Shown piece by piece: positions 20,799 to 32,394 of a DNA stretch of 64,000 nt (position 1 is the stretch's first letter; every line of letters starts with the position of its first letter). The translations under genes were made by a program, and so were the position numbers. Origin of the DNA: Perkinsus chesapeaki. Its lineage: Eukaryota > Perkinsozoa > Perkinsida > Perkinsidae. The stretch spans positions 1-64,000 of the forward strand of contig JAAPAO010000004.1 in NCBI GenBank assembly GCA_013115145.1. Direction: 5' to 3'. A model generated the notes under the pieces. That model was given only the letters and a program-made list of their open reading frames with translations. It was not told where the DNA came from and ran no database searches.

Positions 20799-21806
20799 AT
20801 GTTGCGTCTCTCTTTCGTGATCGGCTGCATCATTGGCTTCAGCGTCGCTATTGGAGGTCCTGAAGGAGATCTCTTCGGTATGTTAGACGCCACTCCTGTG
20901 AACGACCCTTTCTATCCGAAACAGGCTCCATATCTTGAAGCTATCAATGTGCCGAGAGCTTGGAAGCGTCTGGCTTCCACAAGAGTGATCAGAAAGGAGG
21001 TCACGGTGGCGCTTATCGACAGTGGAGTGAGGCCCAAACATCCGGACCTAGTAGGGAACCTTGTAAAAGGCTATAATGCTATCGATGGTAGCTATGATAC
21101 TCGCGATCGAGATCCTCTCGGGCATGGCACTGGAATGGCCGGAGTACTTGGTGCTACTATCAACAATACAAGGGGTATAGCAGGTGTTATGGATCTTGTT
21201 AACATCATGCCGATCTGCGAAGGTAAACGGCCTTCCCAGCCGACTGTAATAGCTGCTATAGACTATGTTGTTCGTCACAGGGAAGCCAGAGATATAAAGT
21301 TCATATTGCTGGCTGCTTCAGCTGCCGAGTACGAGCCCCAATTGGCTGACAAGATCAGACAAGCAGACCAAGCCGGACTTTCTATCATTGTGACTGCCGG
21401 CAATAAAGGCAAAAATGCCACTACAGAGAAGAGGTACCCCTGCGCTCTCACTGAGCAGTTAAGTGGAGTGCTGTGCGTTGCCGCCACAGAACTGTCAATG
21501 ATGAAACTGGCCTCTTTCTCCAATTATGCGAACTACGTAGATGTCGCTGCACCAGGGGTTGGTATTATGACGACGGGAAATTATATTAACTATGACACCG
21601 TATCTGGTACATCTCCAGCCTCTGCCATTGTTGCTGGTGTGGTTGCAATGCTATACAGTCTTGCTCCTGGCCTGTCACCTGCTGATATAAAGAGGATCAT
21701 CAAGGAGACTTCGAAAAAAGGTCTGAAAGATTCCACTGGGAAGGTTACACTTCCTTTCGGACGAGTCGACGCAGACAAAGCGGTGGCGAAGCTGATACCA
21801 CGATAG
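20799..21806 (+). CDS. Subtilisin-like serine protease 2 (secreted)
   Basis: 335 residues, single exon. The ATG at 20799 gives a clear signal peptide MLRLSFVIGCIIGFSVAIGG; the frame extends upstream without an ATG. Asp in VALIDSGVRPKHPD, His in GHGTGMAGVLG, Asn in TAGNKGKN, Ser in GTSPASAIVAG. AINVPRAW before the catalytic Asp parallels VPRAW in copy 1. The copies are clearly diverged (about half the residues by eye), so the gene duplication is old or under diversifying selection. The 3' flank of each copy contains related papain-protease sequence in reverse orientation. This suggests the duplicated unit was subtilase plus the 3' end of the papain gene. Confidence 0.93.
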   Translation: MLRLSFVIGCIIGFSVAIGGPEGDLFGMLDATPVNDPFYPKQAPYLEAINVPRAWKRLASTRVIRKEVTVALIDSGVRPKHPDLVGNLVKGYNAIDGSYDTRDRDPLGHGTGMAGVLGATINNTRGIAGVMDLVNIMPICEGKRPSQPTVIAAIDYVVRHREARDIKFILLAASAAEYEPQLADKIRQADQAGLSIIVTAGNKGKNATTEKRYPCALTEQLSGVLCVAATELSMMKLASFSNYANYVDVAAPGVGIMTTGNYINYDTVSGTSPASAIVAGVVAMLYSLAPGLSPADIKRIIKETSKKGLKDSTGKVTLPFGRVDADKAVAKLIPR

Positions 21807-22438
21807 GCTTTCTTCATTGAGGATCTCAGGGACACTTGCTACACAACATCTGTTGCAAGCATCTTCCTCTAACATGTCTTTCATTAAGGCGATATTTAGT
21901 TCTCAAGAGAGCCGCCGTGATGATACAAATTTAGTCGATCCGTCCATAATGTGCAGCGTTCGTGAGTGTCATAATTCTTCTTTGTCGGGGCTGCCTTTTG
22001 GACATGTGTCTGTTTGCATGTGTTCTCCGCGGTGTAACGGCCCTAATAAAACATCCACGAATGACACTCGTCGTGTGTAGTGGCAAGACAGATGCTTGCA
22101 TGCTTGTGGCAAGGCAGATCTATGAGTCGACTATTTCGTACGAGCATTCTATAGGGTATTGTATTCATTCAATTAGAGTGTCGTACACATGTCCTAACTG
22201 AATCAGAATTGATGGTATGGCATCGACAGCTGGGTGCTATTCCTCTACGGTTGGGCAGGGTTACTCTTCAACACAACAAGTATTGTAACGTTGAAAATGT
22301 GAGAAATACGAGCTGAACGATGTTGTGAAGTGACAACAAGGATCCGAAGATTCAAAACTTAATCAGAATAATGGATCGTATCATAAGCCGGTATTCGTGT
22401 TACACGATACCACGTTGCGCAGCTAAAAGCGCTGACAC

Positions 22439-23544
<1,106 letters not shown>

Positions 23545-23548
23545 TTAG

Positions 23549-23583
23549 ACGATTCTGGGAGTCTTGTAGACTCCCAGAATCGT
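23549..23583. repeat. Perfect 15-bp inverted repeat
   Basis: Arms ACGATTCTGGGAGTC (23549-23563) and its exact complement (23569-23583) around TTGTA. It lies in the intron or 5' region of the papain-like gene. Confidence 0.9.
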
Positions 23584-23599
23584 ACGTCGGTTGCTTACG

Positions 23600-24350
23600 T
23601 GCCTTAGAGATGCAGTGAACATGGGTCGGTTATTAGGACGGACCATCAATGCCGAGTATCAACACCAACACGGCATTTCTGGGTGAACCATACAGTGACA
23701 AAACAGTATAGGTATTAAACTCTCCCGGCAGCAGATGCACAAGGAATGGATAGTCTAACCAAGCCATCTTTGGCGTTGGACTATAAACTCACACGCACAT
23801 GCGGCATTTCTCTATTGTCGACTGCGCTACAGATAATCTGCCAAGCTTCAGGGTTGTGCGCGTGATTGCTGAGATGTCTTGAATTATTGCAAGTAAGAAT
23901 ACGTTGTGAAGTGTTGTCCATCGTATATTGATATGATAACATTACCCATATCATTTCGAATACCCTTCCTCCACAGTATCGCCGTAAGTAGTGTATTAAA
24001 TGCTGGTCACCATTGTGCACTGCTGCTTACTCTATTCTACGCACTTCCGCACCTCATTCCCCATTCCGTTCTAACTTAGCTCACTCCCTTCTCGCCTTGC
24101 CTTTGTCATTACCGACACACGATAATCGAGTCGCTTCAGGGATGACTGCACGCATGCGCAGTTGTTGTGCGCACGCGTGCAACCCTCCTTGATGTGATAA
24201 ATTCGTTATTAGTAAACAGTTGTTGATACTTTTATTAGGACTACAAACCGTTTTATTAGAGTCGTATTGGTGACTGGGGCCCACCCCTATGTAGATGGTA
24301 CAGGGTGATCCTTATGATAGTGAATGAATCGATTTGATAGAGGCTTGATC
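23600..24350. other. Intergenic or unrecognised 5' exons
   Basis: Probably holds 5' exons of the papain-like gene and a promoter region. A short minus frame with MAWLDYPFLVHLLPG is possible coding sequence. Nothing more can be supported. Confidence 0.3.
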
Positions 24351-24353
24351 ACC

Positions 24354-26418
24354 CCAACAACCAACCCCAACCAGCAGCAGCAAGATCTAGCTTCAAGGCT
24401 ACGCTCCATGCTTGCTGCCAAAACTGGTATAACAACTTAACAAAAGTATCGTTATGCCCTCCTTAGCCAACACTCAACCTTGGATGTATCGAAGAGGACC
24501 AGAGCCCACTCAGAAGGCCTTTACCGATCAAGGAGGACTGATGTCCGCATGGTTATCCTTTATAATGTACATATCAATCAGGTGGAGCGCCCCTATCACC
24601 ACCGTCCACAGGAGAGTAGTTGCCACCGTGGAAGACTATATGGCTGCCGAATCAGAGCTAGTAGGGGCGCCTATAGCCATTGGTTCTCGAAGGGGTTCCT
24701 GATAGTTGGCTGCTAACCGAGACCGCATAGCACTCGAGGAGCAACTGAAAGAAGTGAGATCTCGAGATGGCACAACCAATGGGGACAGACTGGAGGTAAG
24801 GGACGGTGACGACGAAGGTGAGAAAATTCTTTAGGATGAGAGAAGATATCTTCTGGCTCAGCGTGAGACGCTGACAATGCAAATTAGAGCAGAGAAGTTG
24901 GATCTGTGGAGGATGCCTGAAAAAGAGAGCCCGTCTCTGAGCGAGAACAGTGGCGTTGGTGGTGACTCACCACCTTCCGCTGCTGAGAGGCAGCAGGACC
25001 CTTCCATGGATTCATTTCACACTCCTATCGCTTTTGAGAAGGAGAACGATAAAGAGGATGACAATGCCGCCGATCGTACGAGGCTTTCTGAGCTCTCTGA
25101 CCGAACCTTGGTGCGAGCCCCAAGGGACATGTTGACAATGGCTGCTGGTCTTAGACTCCTGATGAAGGTTCGCCTACCCCTCACACTCCTCCACCAGCAC
25201 CAGCTCAGTCAAGGCGGAGCCTACCAGGAGGAGGCATGGCACTTAAGTTTGATCCTCCTCCTCGAGAGAAGCTTCCACCACCGCTGCCGAGTTATGCTAA
25301 GAAAACCACTTTCATCAACTTCAATCAATTTGATTCCGGGTACCCCACAGACGGGAACATGTCATTTTCGTAAATGTCTCTGGTAGGCTGAGCCGAAAGG
25401 AATGTTTGGCAGCTATCTCAGAGGATCCACCGAGTGTGGCGATGTACAGCAGGGATGACAACATCAGCAGTGATGGAAAGACAGCAATTATTATTAGTAA
25501 TGACCGAGCAGTCTCTAACATAATGGATGATGAGGATGATGTAATAGTAGTCACAAAGGTGTACCCTTTCAATCATGATTACTGGTATCTAACGTTGACG
25601 CGTGCATGTTAGTCATCGGTCGAAGTATCTAACGTTGACGCGTGCATGTTAGTAATATGTCGAAGTATCTCTTTCTATTTCCTCATTATTAGTGTCCTCC
25701 TCCACTTTTCAGATTATCAATGACCGTGGATGGTTGAAGAGCATGCATGCCTGCCTCTGCGCTAGTAGGCCGCCCCCCTTCCCATCACCATGACTCCTAT
25801 TCTCAGAGTTGGAAAAGGAATGCCCCGCGGGAGGTGAGCCGTTGCCTCGACCCTCTGAAGAGTCGGAGCTGCTGAAGGCTACTGCTCGGCTTCTATTGAG
25901 TGAATGCCAAACATCCATCTTGTCATCCCCTTCACCATATGCAGCTATTGTTCGATTCCTCGGTGATCAAGGTGATAAAAATAATACTACTTTATCTTAC
26001 CCAATGCTCAGTTCCGATGGTAGCGAGTCTGCCGGGGGCACCAGTGGAACCTCTACCACCATCATCCCCTCCAGTGGAGCCTCTACCACCACCAACGCCT
26101 ACATCATCCCCTCCAGTGGAACCTCTACCACCACCAACGCCTACATCATCCCCTCCAGTGGAACCTCTACCACCATCAACGCCTACATCATCCCCTCCAG
26201 TGGAACCTCTACCACCACCAACGCCTACATCATCCCCTCCAGTGGATCCTCTACCACCACCAACGCCTACATCATCCCCTCCAGTGGAGCCTCTACCACC
26301 ACCAACGCCTACATCATCCCCTCCAGTGGAGCCTCTACCACCATCAACGCCTACATCATCCCCTCCAGTGGAACCTCTACCACCATCATGTCCTCCAAGT
26401 GAGGATGTCTTTAATTAA
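24354..26418 (+). CDS. Proline-rich repeat protein, function unknown
   Basis: Several exons in order: ITPTTNPNQQQQDLASRLRS; an intron; ANTQPWMYRRGPEPTQKAF; a charged coiled stretch RETLTMQIRAEKLDLWRM; an acidic Ser-rich part FEKENDKEDDNAADRTRLSE; and a Pro-rich part TPHTPPPAPAQSRRS. Then SDGKTAIIISNDRAVSNIMD, ECPAGGEPLPRPSEESELLK, and a C-terminal array of a 14-residue unit PVEPLPPPTPTSSP ending at 26418. The intron before the array (about 25972-26011) restores frame into VPMVASLPGAPVEPLPP. Two other junctions (near 25372 and 25585) are unsettled. It may be a cytoskeletal scaffold or SH3-binding protein, but no domain supports that. Confidence 0.55.
25585..25664. repeat. Tandem 40-bp duplication in an intron
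   Basis: Two copies of a 40-bp unit beginning GTATCTAACGTTGACGCGTG. The first starts at a likely donor GT, so the donor itself is duplicated. Confidence 0.9.
26041..26397. repeat. Coding minisatellite, 42-bp unit, nine copies
   Basis: Units start at 26041 (30 bp, shortened), 26071, 26113, 26155, 26197, 26239, 26281, 26323 and 26365 (partial). They encode PVEPLPPPTPTSSP with S/P swaps. A second frame is open too because the unit has no stop in it. Confidence 0.97.
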
Positions 26419-26652
26419 CATGTACGTTTCATCGGTTTTTATGTTTTGTTTTTCTATACTTAATAATACAAATCATTAATCACTCGTACAGAAACACTAA
26501 TAGTAGATTATCGCTTTCTGTTCGCAGACGCCGCCATATTGCCTCCACCGATGAACCCAAAAGCCGATGAGCATGGTCGAACAGCAGGAGCAGCTGCTGC
26601 TGCGGCTTGTTGGGGGTAAACCTACAATACATCACCGTTTTAGTAACCATCA

Positions 26653-28970
26653 TCAACTACTCACATTAGAAGGAGCCGGATGCTGTTGCTGCTGTGCTGC
26701 TGCCGCTTTGGCTGCTTCCTTTGCAAAGATATCATCCAATTGCTGCCCACCAGGTGTATCCAATCCTCCAGAGTATGACCGCGTCGCCACGAAACTCTGC
26801 TGTTGTTGTTGTTGCTGCCGTAATGATCCATTAGTCTGCAGGCTACCCCCTGCCAAATCGGGGAGCAAGGTCGTGGCCTGCTGAGTTGGGAGTATCTTCG
26901 ACGGTGATTGTTGCATTCCAAAGATATCAGACTTTGGAGATAAATCAGGCAGCAGTGTCGTCTGGCTACTGCCAACTTGTGCAGCTGGTTGTTGTTGCTG
27001 CCCCAAATTCAATGCATATAAATCGACCTCGGGCCCTGCTTTAGGCTTCACAATTGGGGCAGCATCAATAAGGTCAGCCTCCCCCATGAGCAGTAGATCG
27101 TCATCTCCCCCCTCCTTTGCCACATCACCTTTCTTCCCATCATCCGTATCACCTCCTCCTAAATCCAACAGGTCCGGCATGGTGGCTGCTTCAGCAGCCT
27201 TGGCTGGTCGATGATGCTGCTGCTGTTGGTGGCCAGAACCCTGGAGTGCTCGGCTAACTCGAGCCGCGGTAGCCCGACAAATTTGAGGGAGACCTTGGGG
27301 ATCGGAAACACACTCTGTACAGATATCCCGGACCTGTCATTAATTTCGTGGCGCAGTGACTACTACGATAAAGGCCTGGTAGTAGTATTACCTCCTCTTT
27401 ATCAGCTAAGCCTTCAACTGCCCTCAATGCTCGAAGTCTGGCCTGGGGCGGACCCTTGGTGATTCGAGCTGCCAACTCGGATGCTATCTCGTTCATGTCG
27501 TACTCAGATGATGAATCACCATTTACTCTGTTTAAAAATACCTACGAGTATCTTTTCGCACCCGGAAGATTTTTGCCCATTTATTACCCCAACAGCAACC
27601 GATCCATTAGCCAGTTGACTGACTAACCGATACTCCGCCGTTCGATGCTCCACAGGCGGCGCTGATACCGATGCTCTATCCACAGCAGCAGCAGACTAGA
27701 TTGGAAATAATACCATTAACTACGGAGCGAAGCAGCAGCAGCCACTACTACTACTTTGTCGACTGATGGTGGGACCCACATTCCTCTATCTGCTGCGTAT
27801 TGCTGATTATACGTATTATTATATTGTCCTTGCTGGGGTGAAGGATACCCTCCATTATAGGTCGGTGTAGGACTGATAACATACTCCTCACACCTCCATC
27901 ATCATATACTAACCCGTAGCCTGAATAGCTGTGCTGAGGCCCGCCAGAGGGAACAGTCGAACCACCGCCATGCCATCTTTGGTAAGCCGATGACAAAACA
28001 CTAGCAGCACTGGCAGCTGCCTGACCGACCTTACCAGCGATCGCGCTGGCTGTCGAGCCAGCCTATAGATGATATCAATATAAATCAAATGCAACATCGT
28101 ACCTGATTGCTGCTGCTGTTGTTGAAGTCATTAAATTCAGGATTGCCAAAGCCTTGCATTCTCCCTGTAGTGATAGGAGGTCCTGGATAGACCCCACCTA
28201 CAGGCTGATGGCTCTTAGCTAATACAAGGTTTGCTATTACCAGGGTAAGGCAAAGGCTGCTGCTGTTGCTGGGGTGCAGCCCCACCCCAGGACGGAGGAG
28301 GAGGAGGCCCAGCGATACCACTACCATCCGATCCGAAACCCTATAAATAATTATACCACATTTCCTCCTGATGATCCCCGTTATAACCTTGATTCGGTCA
28401 TGGAAACCAGAATGGGAGGCCGGAGCAGCTGTGGAGGGCTGACCAATGGTTGTCTCGTTAAATATCATTTTTAAAGCTTCCTCTGCTTCCTCTCGTACTG
28501 CCTTATTTGGGGCATCACCACGAAGAGGATCCACAGGGCCACGGAACATTCGACATGACTTCACTACGTCAGCTCGTCTACATTAACGGCATACCGTAAA
28601 TTCCTTCAATTGTATAGTACCGTTGCATCCTCTTTTTAAAGTCCATACTGGCCTGTACTTGAGCATCGGGATCCAAGATATTTCTGAGGTTGAATGGAGG
28701 TCCTCCATATAGGACAGGAATCTTTCCCACCTTATTATTCTCAGACATTTGAATTTAACATTGGCGTCGTCTTTTGATGCTATCTTGTTGCAAAGGTAAT
28801 CCTCCAATTGATGAGACCCGTTGGGAGCATAGGTCATCTCTGATAGATATCATAGCTCGAATCATGCAAGATAGAGAACAGGTTATATTACTCGCTATTT
28901 CAAGATACATATATCCTGGTGTAGGCTGTGCATCTGCAGTAGTTGCTTTATTAAGCAGTCCTCTATCCAT
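26653..28970 (-). CDS. ENTH/VHS-domain adaptor, tepsin/epsin-like
   Basis: Trafficking adaptor probably acting at the trans-Golgi or endosomes. The ATG at 28970 opens with MDRGLLNKATTADAQPTPGY, the ENTH start of tepsin-type proteins (AT-D---PTPGY). It continues with ANVKFKCLRII, then CRMFRGPVDPLRGDAPNKAV and REEAEEALKMIF, matching the tepsin FRGPPDPLRGD region. A Gly/Gln/Pro-rich linker follows, then EHRTAEYRLVSQLANGS, EIASELAARITKGPPQARL, and a Gln-rich tail with LLPDLSPKSDIF and LDDIFAKEAAKAAAAQQQ, ending at 26653. The second helical segment resembles the tVHS-like domain of tepsin. Three of its introns carry introner families B, E and C. AP-4 accessory role is inferred only from the family. 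Confidence 0.75.
27334..27391 (-). repeat. Introner, family B (antisense), 58-nt intron of the tepsin-like gene
   Basis: Contains TCACTGCGCCACGAAATT near its 3' end. Joins GLADKEE to VRDICTEC. Confidence 0.88.
27542..27599 (-). repeat. Introner, family E (sense), 58-nt intron of the tepsin-like gene
   Basis: Contains AAAAATCTTCCGGGTGCG then AAAAGATACTCGTAG. Nearly the same as 37931-37970. Joins LANGS to VFLNRVNG. Confidence 0.85.
27696..27754 (-). repeat. Introner, family C (sense), 59-nt intron of the tepsin-like gene
   Basis: Contains GCTTCGCTCCGTAG. Joins PPSVDK to SAAAVDRASV. Similarity to the other copies is mainly the core. Confidence 0.6.
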
Positions 28971-29364
28971 TTAAACAGTCAAACCAGTGGGTGGAAAATT
29001 GACAGAAAGGATAACCACTACATTAAACCTCATCACGAGCCGACAATAGGCATCAAGTTAAAGATGTATTCGATGATTTGTACTATACAAAGAGAGGGTT
29101 CACATCAGTTTAGGAATTGGTATCCAACAATCACAATGAACTACTACATCACTTTAAACAGAAATGTTCACAGGTGGCGGTGATGGCATAATTACATCGG
29201 ACATTATACAAGCTATCTTAGCAGCTTAAGAGCGTGAAAAGTGAATTGGCAGCATTACACTAAGAACGTACTAGTAGTTTGGAGGACAACGGAAAACATG
29301 AATTTCGCGGCGCGTGACTTTATTCCTGTCCATCCATCCGTCTCCTCTCATCGCTGTTGTTATT
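28971..29364. other. Divergent promoter region
   Basis: Spacer between the starts of the tepsin-like gene (minus) and RBM22 (plus); contains the family B motif at 29300-29318. Confidence 0.6.
29300..29318 (+). repeat. Family B motif upstream of RBM22
   Basis: GAATTTCGCGGCGCGTGAC, 47 nt before the RBM22 ATG. Either a 5' UTR intron or a copy outside introns. Confidence 0.75.
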
Positions 29365-31091
29365 ATGGGTGAGCGTGGTCAACAGATCGTGTCTGGTGTT
29401 AATCATATAGGGTCAGAGGAGGCAACCTTCCCTATAGTTTGTGAGACATGTCTTGGTAATATATTATATATAATAGACAATATTTAAGGTTAGGTGATAA
29501 CCCCTATGTGAGGATGCAAAAGGAGCCTATGGGAGATGAATGTAAAATATGTGAAAGACCATATACATTATTCAGATGGAAGGCTGGATCAAAAGGAAGG
29601 TACCGTATTATGTTGGTGTGCAATAATAATATTATAGTAGACAATAATAAGCCTTGTTGGTTCACGTCGTCCTTAATGATGATGTTGTTGGTATGGTTGC
29701 TGCTGTTATTATCAGATACAAGCAGACTGTCATTTGCCAGAACTGCGCCAGAATGAAGAATGTCTGTCAAGTATGTATCTTTGATTTAGACTTCGGTCTA
29801 CCAGTACAGGTCAGAGATAAGGTGAGCTTCATCCATGCATTTCGTACTCAGAAAGATACCTCACGTTAAATGAATCCACCCTGTGTCCTTCCATCAGTCG
29901 AGGCTCACCCATTTCATTCATCCTCCTCTTTTTTATATAAGATTCTGTCCTTAGTTCCTTTCCGAAGCCGAGAAGTTGTCTCTTCCCGAGTCAACCGTCG
30001 GTCGGGACTACCAAGCCCTCAATAACTCTCAGAACGCTAACCCAGCATTGACCTACGGCAAATTGAAGCATCATCCGATGCTTAAGAAGGTACTTATATT
30101 GCTTAGTGGTGGAACACGTAGTTATCGCAGTTGGCTCGAACAGCACCTTACTACGAACGAAATCAAGCCAGGATATGTTCCTTCTTTGTTAAGGGGACTT
30201 GTAACAGAGGAGATGAATGCCCGTAGGAGTGACAGCTCATATGGGAGGAGTAATGCTATAGGTATCGCCATGAAATGCCTAAAGACAACGGTTTGGATGA
30301 TCAGAACATCCGAGATAGGTGAGTGGCAGTGACAGGAGGGGTGTTAGTAGGGGTTGATGTAGGTATCATGGTACAGATGATCCGGTGGCGAAGAAGATAT
30401 TAAAACAAGCTGCCGAGAAATTCCAATTGGAGGCTCCTGAGGACACGTCAGTGACTACGCTGTATATTGGTAGTATGGGGTACTGCTGGGGGAGGGAGGG
30501 AGGGCCATAGGCATCCGCCGTGGTCCGCCGTGCTAAGGGGTTGCTTATTAGGTGGCATCGATCCAACTGCTCAAATTGCAGAGAGTAATATACGTGCAGC
30601 ATTTGAGGAGTTTGGACAGATTGATTCGATCGTAATGGTCGAGAAATCAAACTGTAAACTGCTTCCTCGTATCCGCATCACCTATGGTCTCTCAGGCGCA
30701 TTTGTCGAGTTCACCAGCCGTCAGTCAGCTGAGAAAGCAGCTGCTGAGAAGGGCGGCAGCAATTTGGTTATCAACGGGGCGGTAGCATTAACCACGTTAT
30801 GCACTATGCGGCTTATCGTCCTCATTTCAGCGTCTCCGAGTGTCCTGGGCCAAGCCTAAGCGGGGTGCTATGTCCTCATCAGCTTTGGTGCAGGCTGCTG
30901 CAGAGGGATCAGCTGTTAAACAGTAATATTAATGATTAGTGGGTTACTAGGTCATCGCTGTGTATAGGACTGCATTGGCACCCGCTGGCTCTGGGGTGTA
31001 TCCTAGTATGAACCCAATGGTACAAGGCAATGCCCCCATCCCTATGGCCACGGCAGAGCAGCGAGCTCGTCAGGATCAGAGGCAGCAATAG
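29365..31091 (+). CDS. RBM22: RBM22 (Slt11/Ecm2-Cwc2) spliceosome protein
   Basis: Contacts U6 snRNA in the active spliceosome. ATG at 29365. N-terminal Zn-binding region: [38 protein letters not shown], and [20 protein letters not shown] then GLPVQVRD. Next [15 protein letters not shown], a CCCH finger ([20 protein letters not shown]-x7-C-x5-C-x3-H), and [20 protein letters not shown]. The RRM follows with [17 protein letters not shown] and [15 protein letters not shown], and the end is [12 protein letters not shown] plus a short tail to a TAG at 31089-31091. Every intron restores the expected family sequence, so the gene is intact. About nine short introns. Confidence 0.95.
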
Positions 31092-31227
31092 GAGCTCCTT
31101 CAAGTCTATTAAAATGTATTCCTGCTGACGTATTTGAGACACCTCTCTCTCTGGGACCTGATGGTCTCTATTCTGTACCTTTAGAGATTGCCGTGTTTAT
31201 GCGTTATGTCAATAGAAGTTGGGATGA

Positions 31228-31653
31228 ATGACGCTGATCAGTTGTGAAATGTTCAAACCAAACTCTCGCAGCGTCTCTCCGACTAGTTCGTCATCCCCTT
31301 TTGATTGTGTGGCAGAAGTTATGGTTCAATCATGTCCCAAGGGAGGGCTTGCTAGTCCATTGGAAAGGAGTGGGCCGTTGGTGGCAGCCAATCCTTTCCT
31401 GGCTGATTTAGATTCCGCCACTACAGACAGTTATCCATTCTTGCTTGGACGCCATAGAGTTACTGCGAATGCTCCGACGGAATTCGCTTCCATTGAGAAG
31501 GATCAATGCGCGGTTAGCTTCAGCACAGTCTCTAGTGGAACAGACATTATAGCATCCGAAGCTTCGAGTGACGAACCGAAGCCCAGACGATGGCGGAGTG
31601 TACGATGCTTGATGCGAGAGAAAAGCCGAAAAATGAACCGTCAAAATTTGTGA
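31228..31653 (+). CDS. Hypothetical 141-residue protein
   Basis: ATG-started single frame ending 9 nt before the 3' end of tRNA-Glu. Ser/Pro-rich, with an NPF motif (AANPFLADLDS) that in other proteins binds EH domains, and a basic C-terminus (RCLMREKSRKMNRQ). No family recognised. It could be an artefact frame, but the composition resembles real genes here. Confidence 0.4.
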   Translation: MTLISCEMFKPNSRSVSPTSSSSPFDCVAEVMVQSCPKGGLASPLERSGPLVAANPFLADLDSATTDSYPFLLGRHRVTANAPTEFASIEKDQCAVSFSTVSSGTDIIASEASSDEPKPRRWRSVRCLMREKSRKMNRQNL

Positions 31654-31661
31654 TGGATAAG

Positions 31662-31734
31662 TTCCGATGCGGGGACTCGAACCCCGGTCGCGTGGGTGAG
31701 AGCCACGAATCCTAACCAGCTAGACTACATCGGA
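31662..31734 (-). tRNA. tRNA-Glu(CTC)
   Basis: 73 nt. Acceptor TCCGATG/CATCGGA, D-arm TAGTCTAGCTGGTTAGGA, anticodon loop with CTC, T-arm CCGGGG-TTCGAGT-CCCCG. Confidence 0.95.
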
Positions 31735-31796
31735 ATATGATGCTACATGAAGCTGCGGCGGCTCATCAGAGCGAATGTCTGAGCCTCAGTGTAAAT

Positions 31797-31868
31797 ACTG
31801 GAACCGAGAATCGAACTCGGGACCTACTGCGTGTTAGGCAGTCGTCATAACCAACTAGACCATTCCAG
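31797..31868 (-). tRNA. tRNA-Val(AAC)
   Basis: 72 nt. Acceptor CTGGAAT/GTTCCAG with a terminal T-G wobble, D-arm GGTCTAGTTGGTTATGAC, anticodon loop CTAACAC (AAC), T-arm CCGAG-TTCGATT-CTCGG. It is 62 bp upstream of tRNA-Glu on the same strand. Confidence 0.95.
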
Positions 31869-32394
31869 CTGCTGAATGTTCCGATCTTCATCTGCTGCTG
31901 TGTGATCGGGAAAGCATAACTTAATCACCTATTGCTAATCATATGAAGTAATTTCATGTCTTAACACAGAAACGGTGTGTTTGATGTGCACTTCGAAAGT
32001 CTTTAGTTTAGTCGATACAAAAAGTGGCATAACTTCATCATGAGTTTAATTATCTCGGTGAGTACTCCATCGTTCTGTTAGAACACCATGAAAAAGGCAC
32101 AGTATCTACGCCTTCTGTAGCGCTACGTTACTAACGTAATCACTGAAGAATTGCATGGTTTTCGAATCATCTGGTTTTCCGCGCTTCGTACCGATAATAG
32201 ACCGTTATGATACTCTCTCTTATTGACTTCAGCAATTCGAACACAGCAAAAAGGTACATTTGTGAAACTGTAGGAGTAACGTTGGTTAAGTGAAGTAGTA
32301 GCAACTTGTACACCTTCACTTTAAAGGGGTTCATTAATGAGCCTTCTTCCTGAGTTATCAAATAAGTATCCAAGCCATTCCAGTCTACCGTTCC
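31869..32394. other. Intergenic
   Basis: Between tRNA-Val and the RRS1 stop. A small minus-strand frame at 32167-32373 has no recognisable content. Confidence 0.45.

Noticed and set aside
26041-26397. CRISPR-like array
   Set aside because: Units are directly abutting without unique spacers and are in a coding frame; the genome is eukaryotic.
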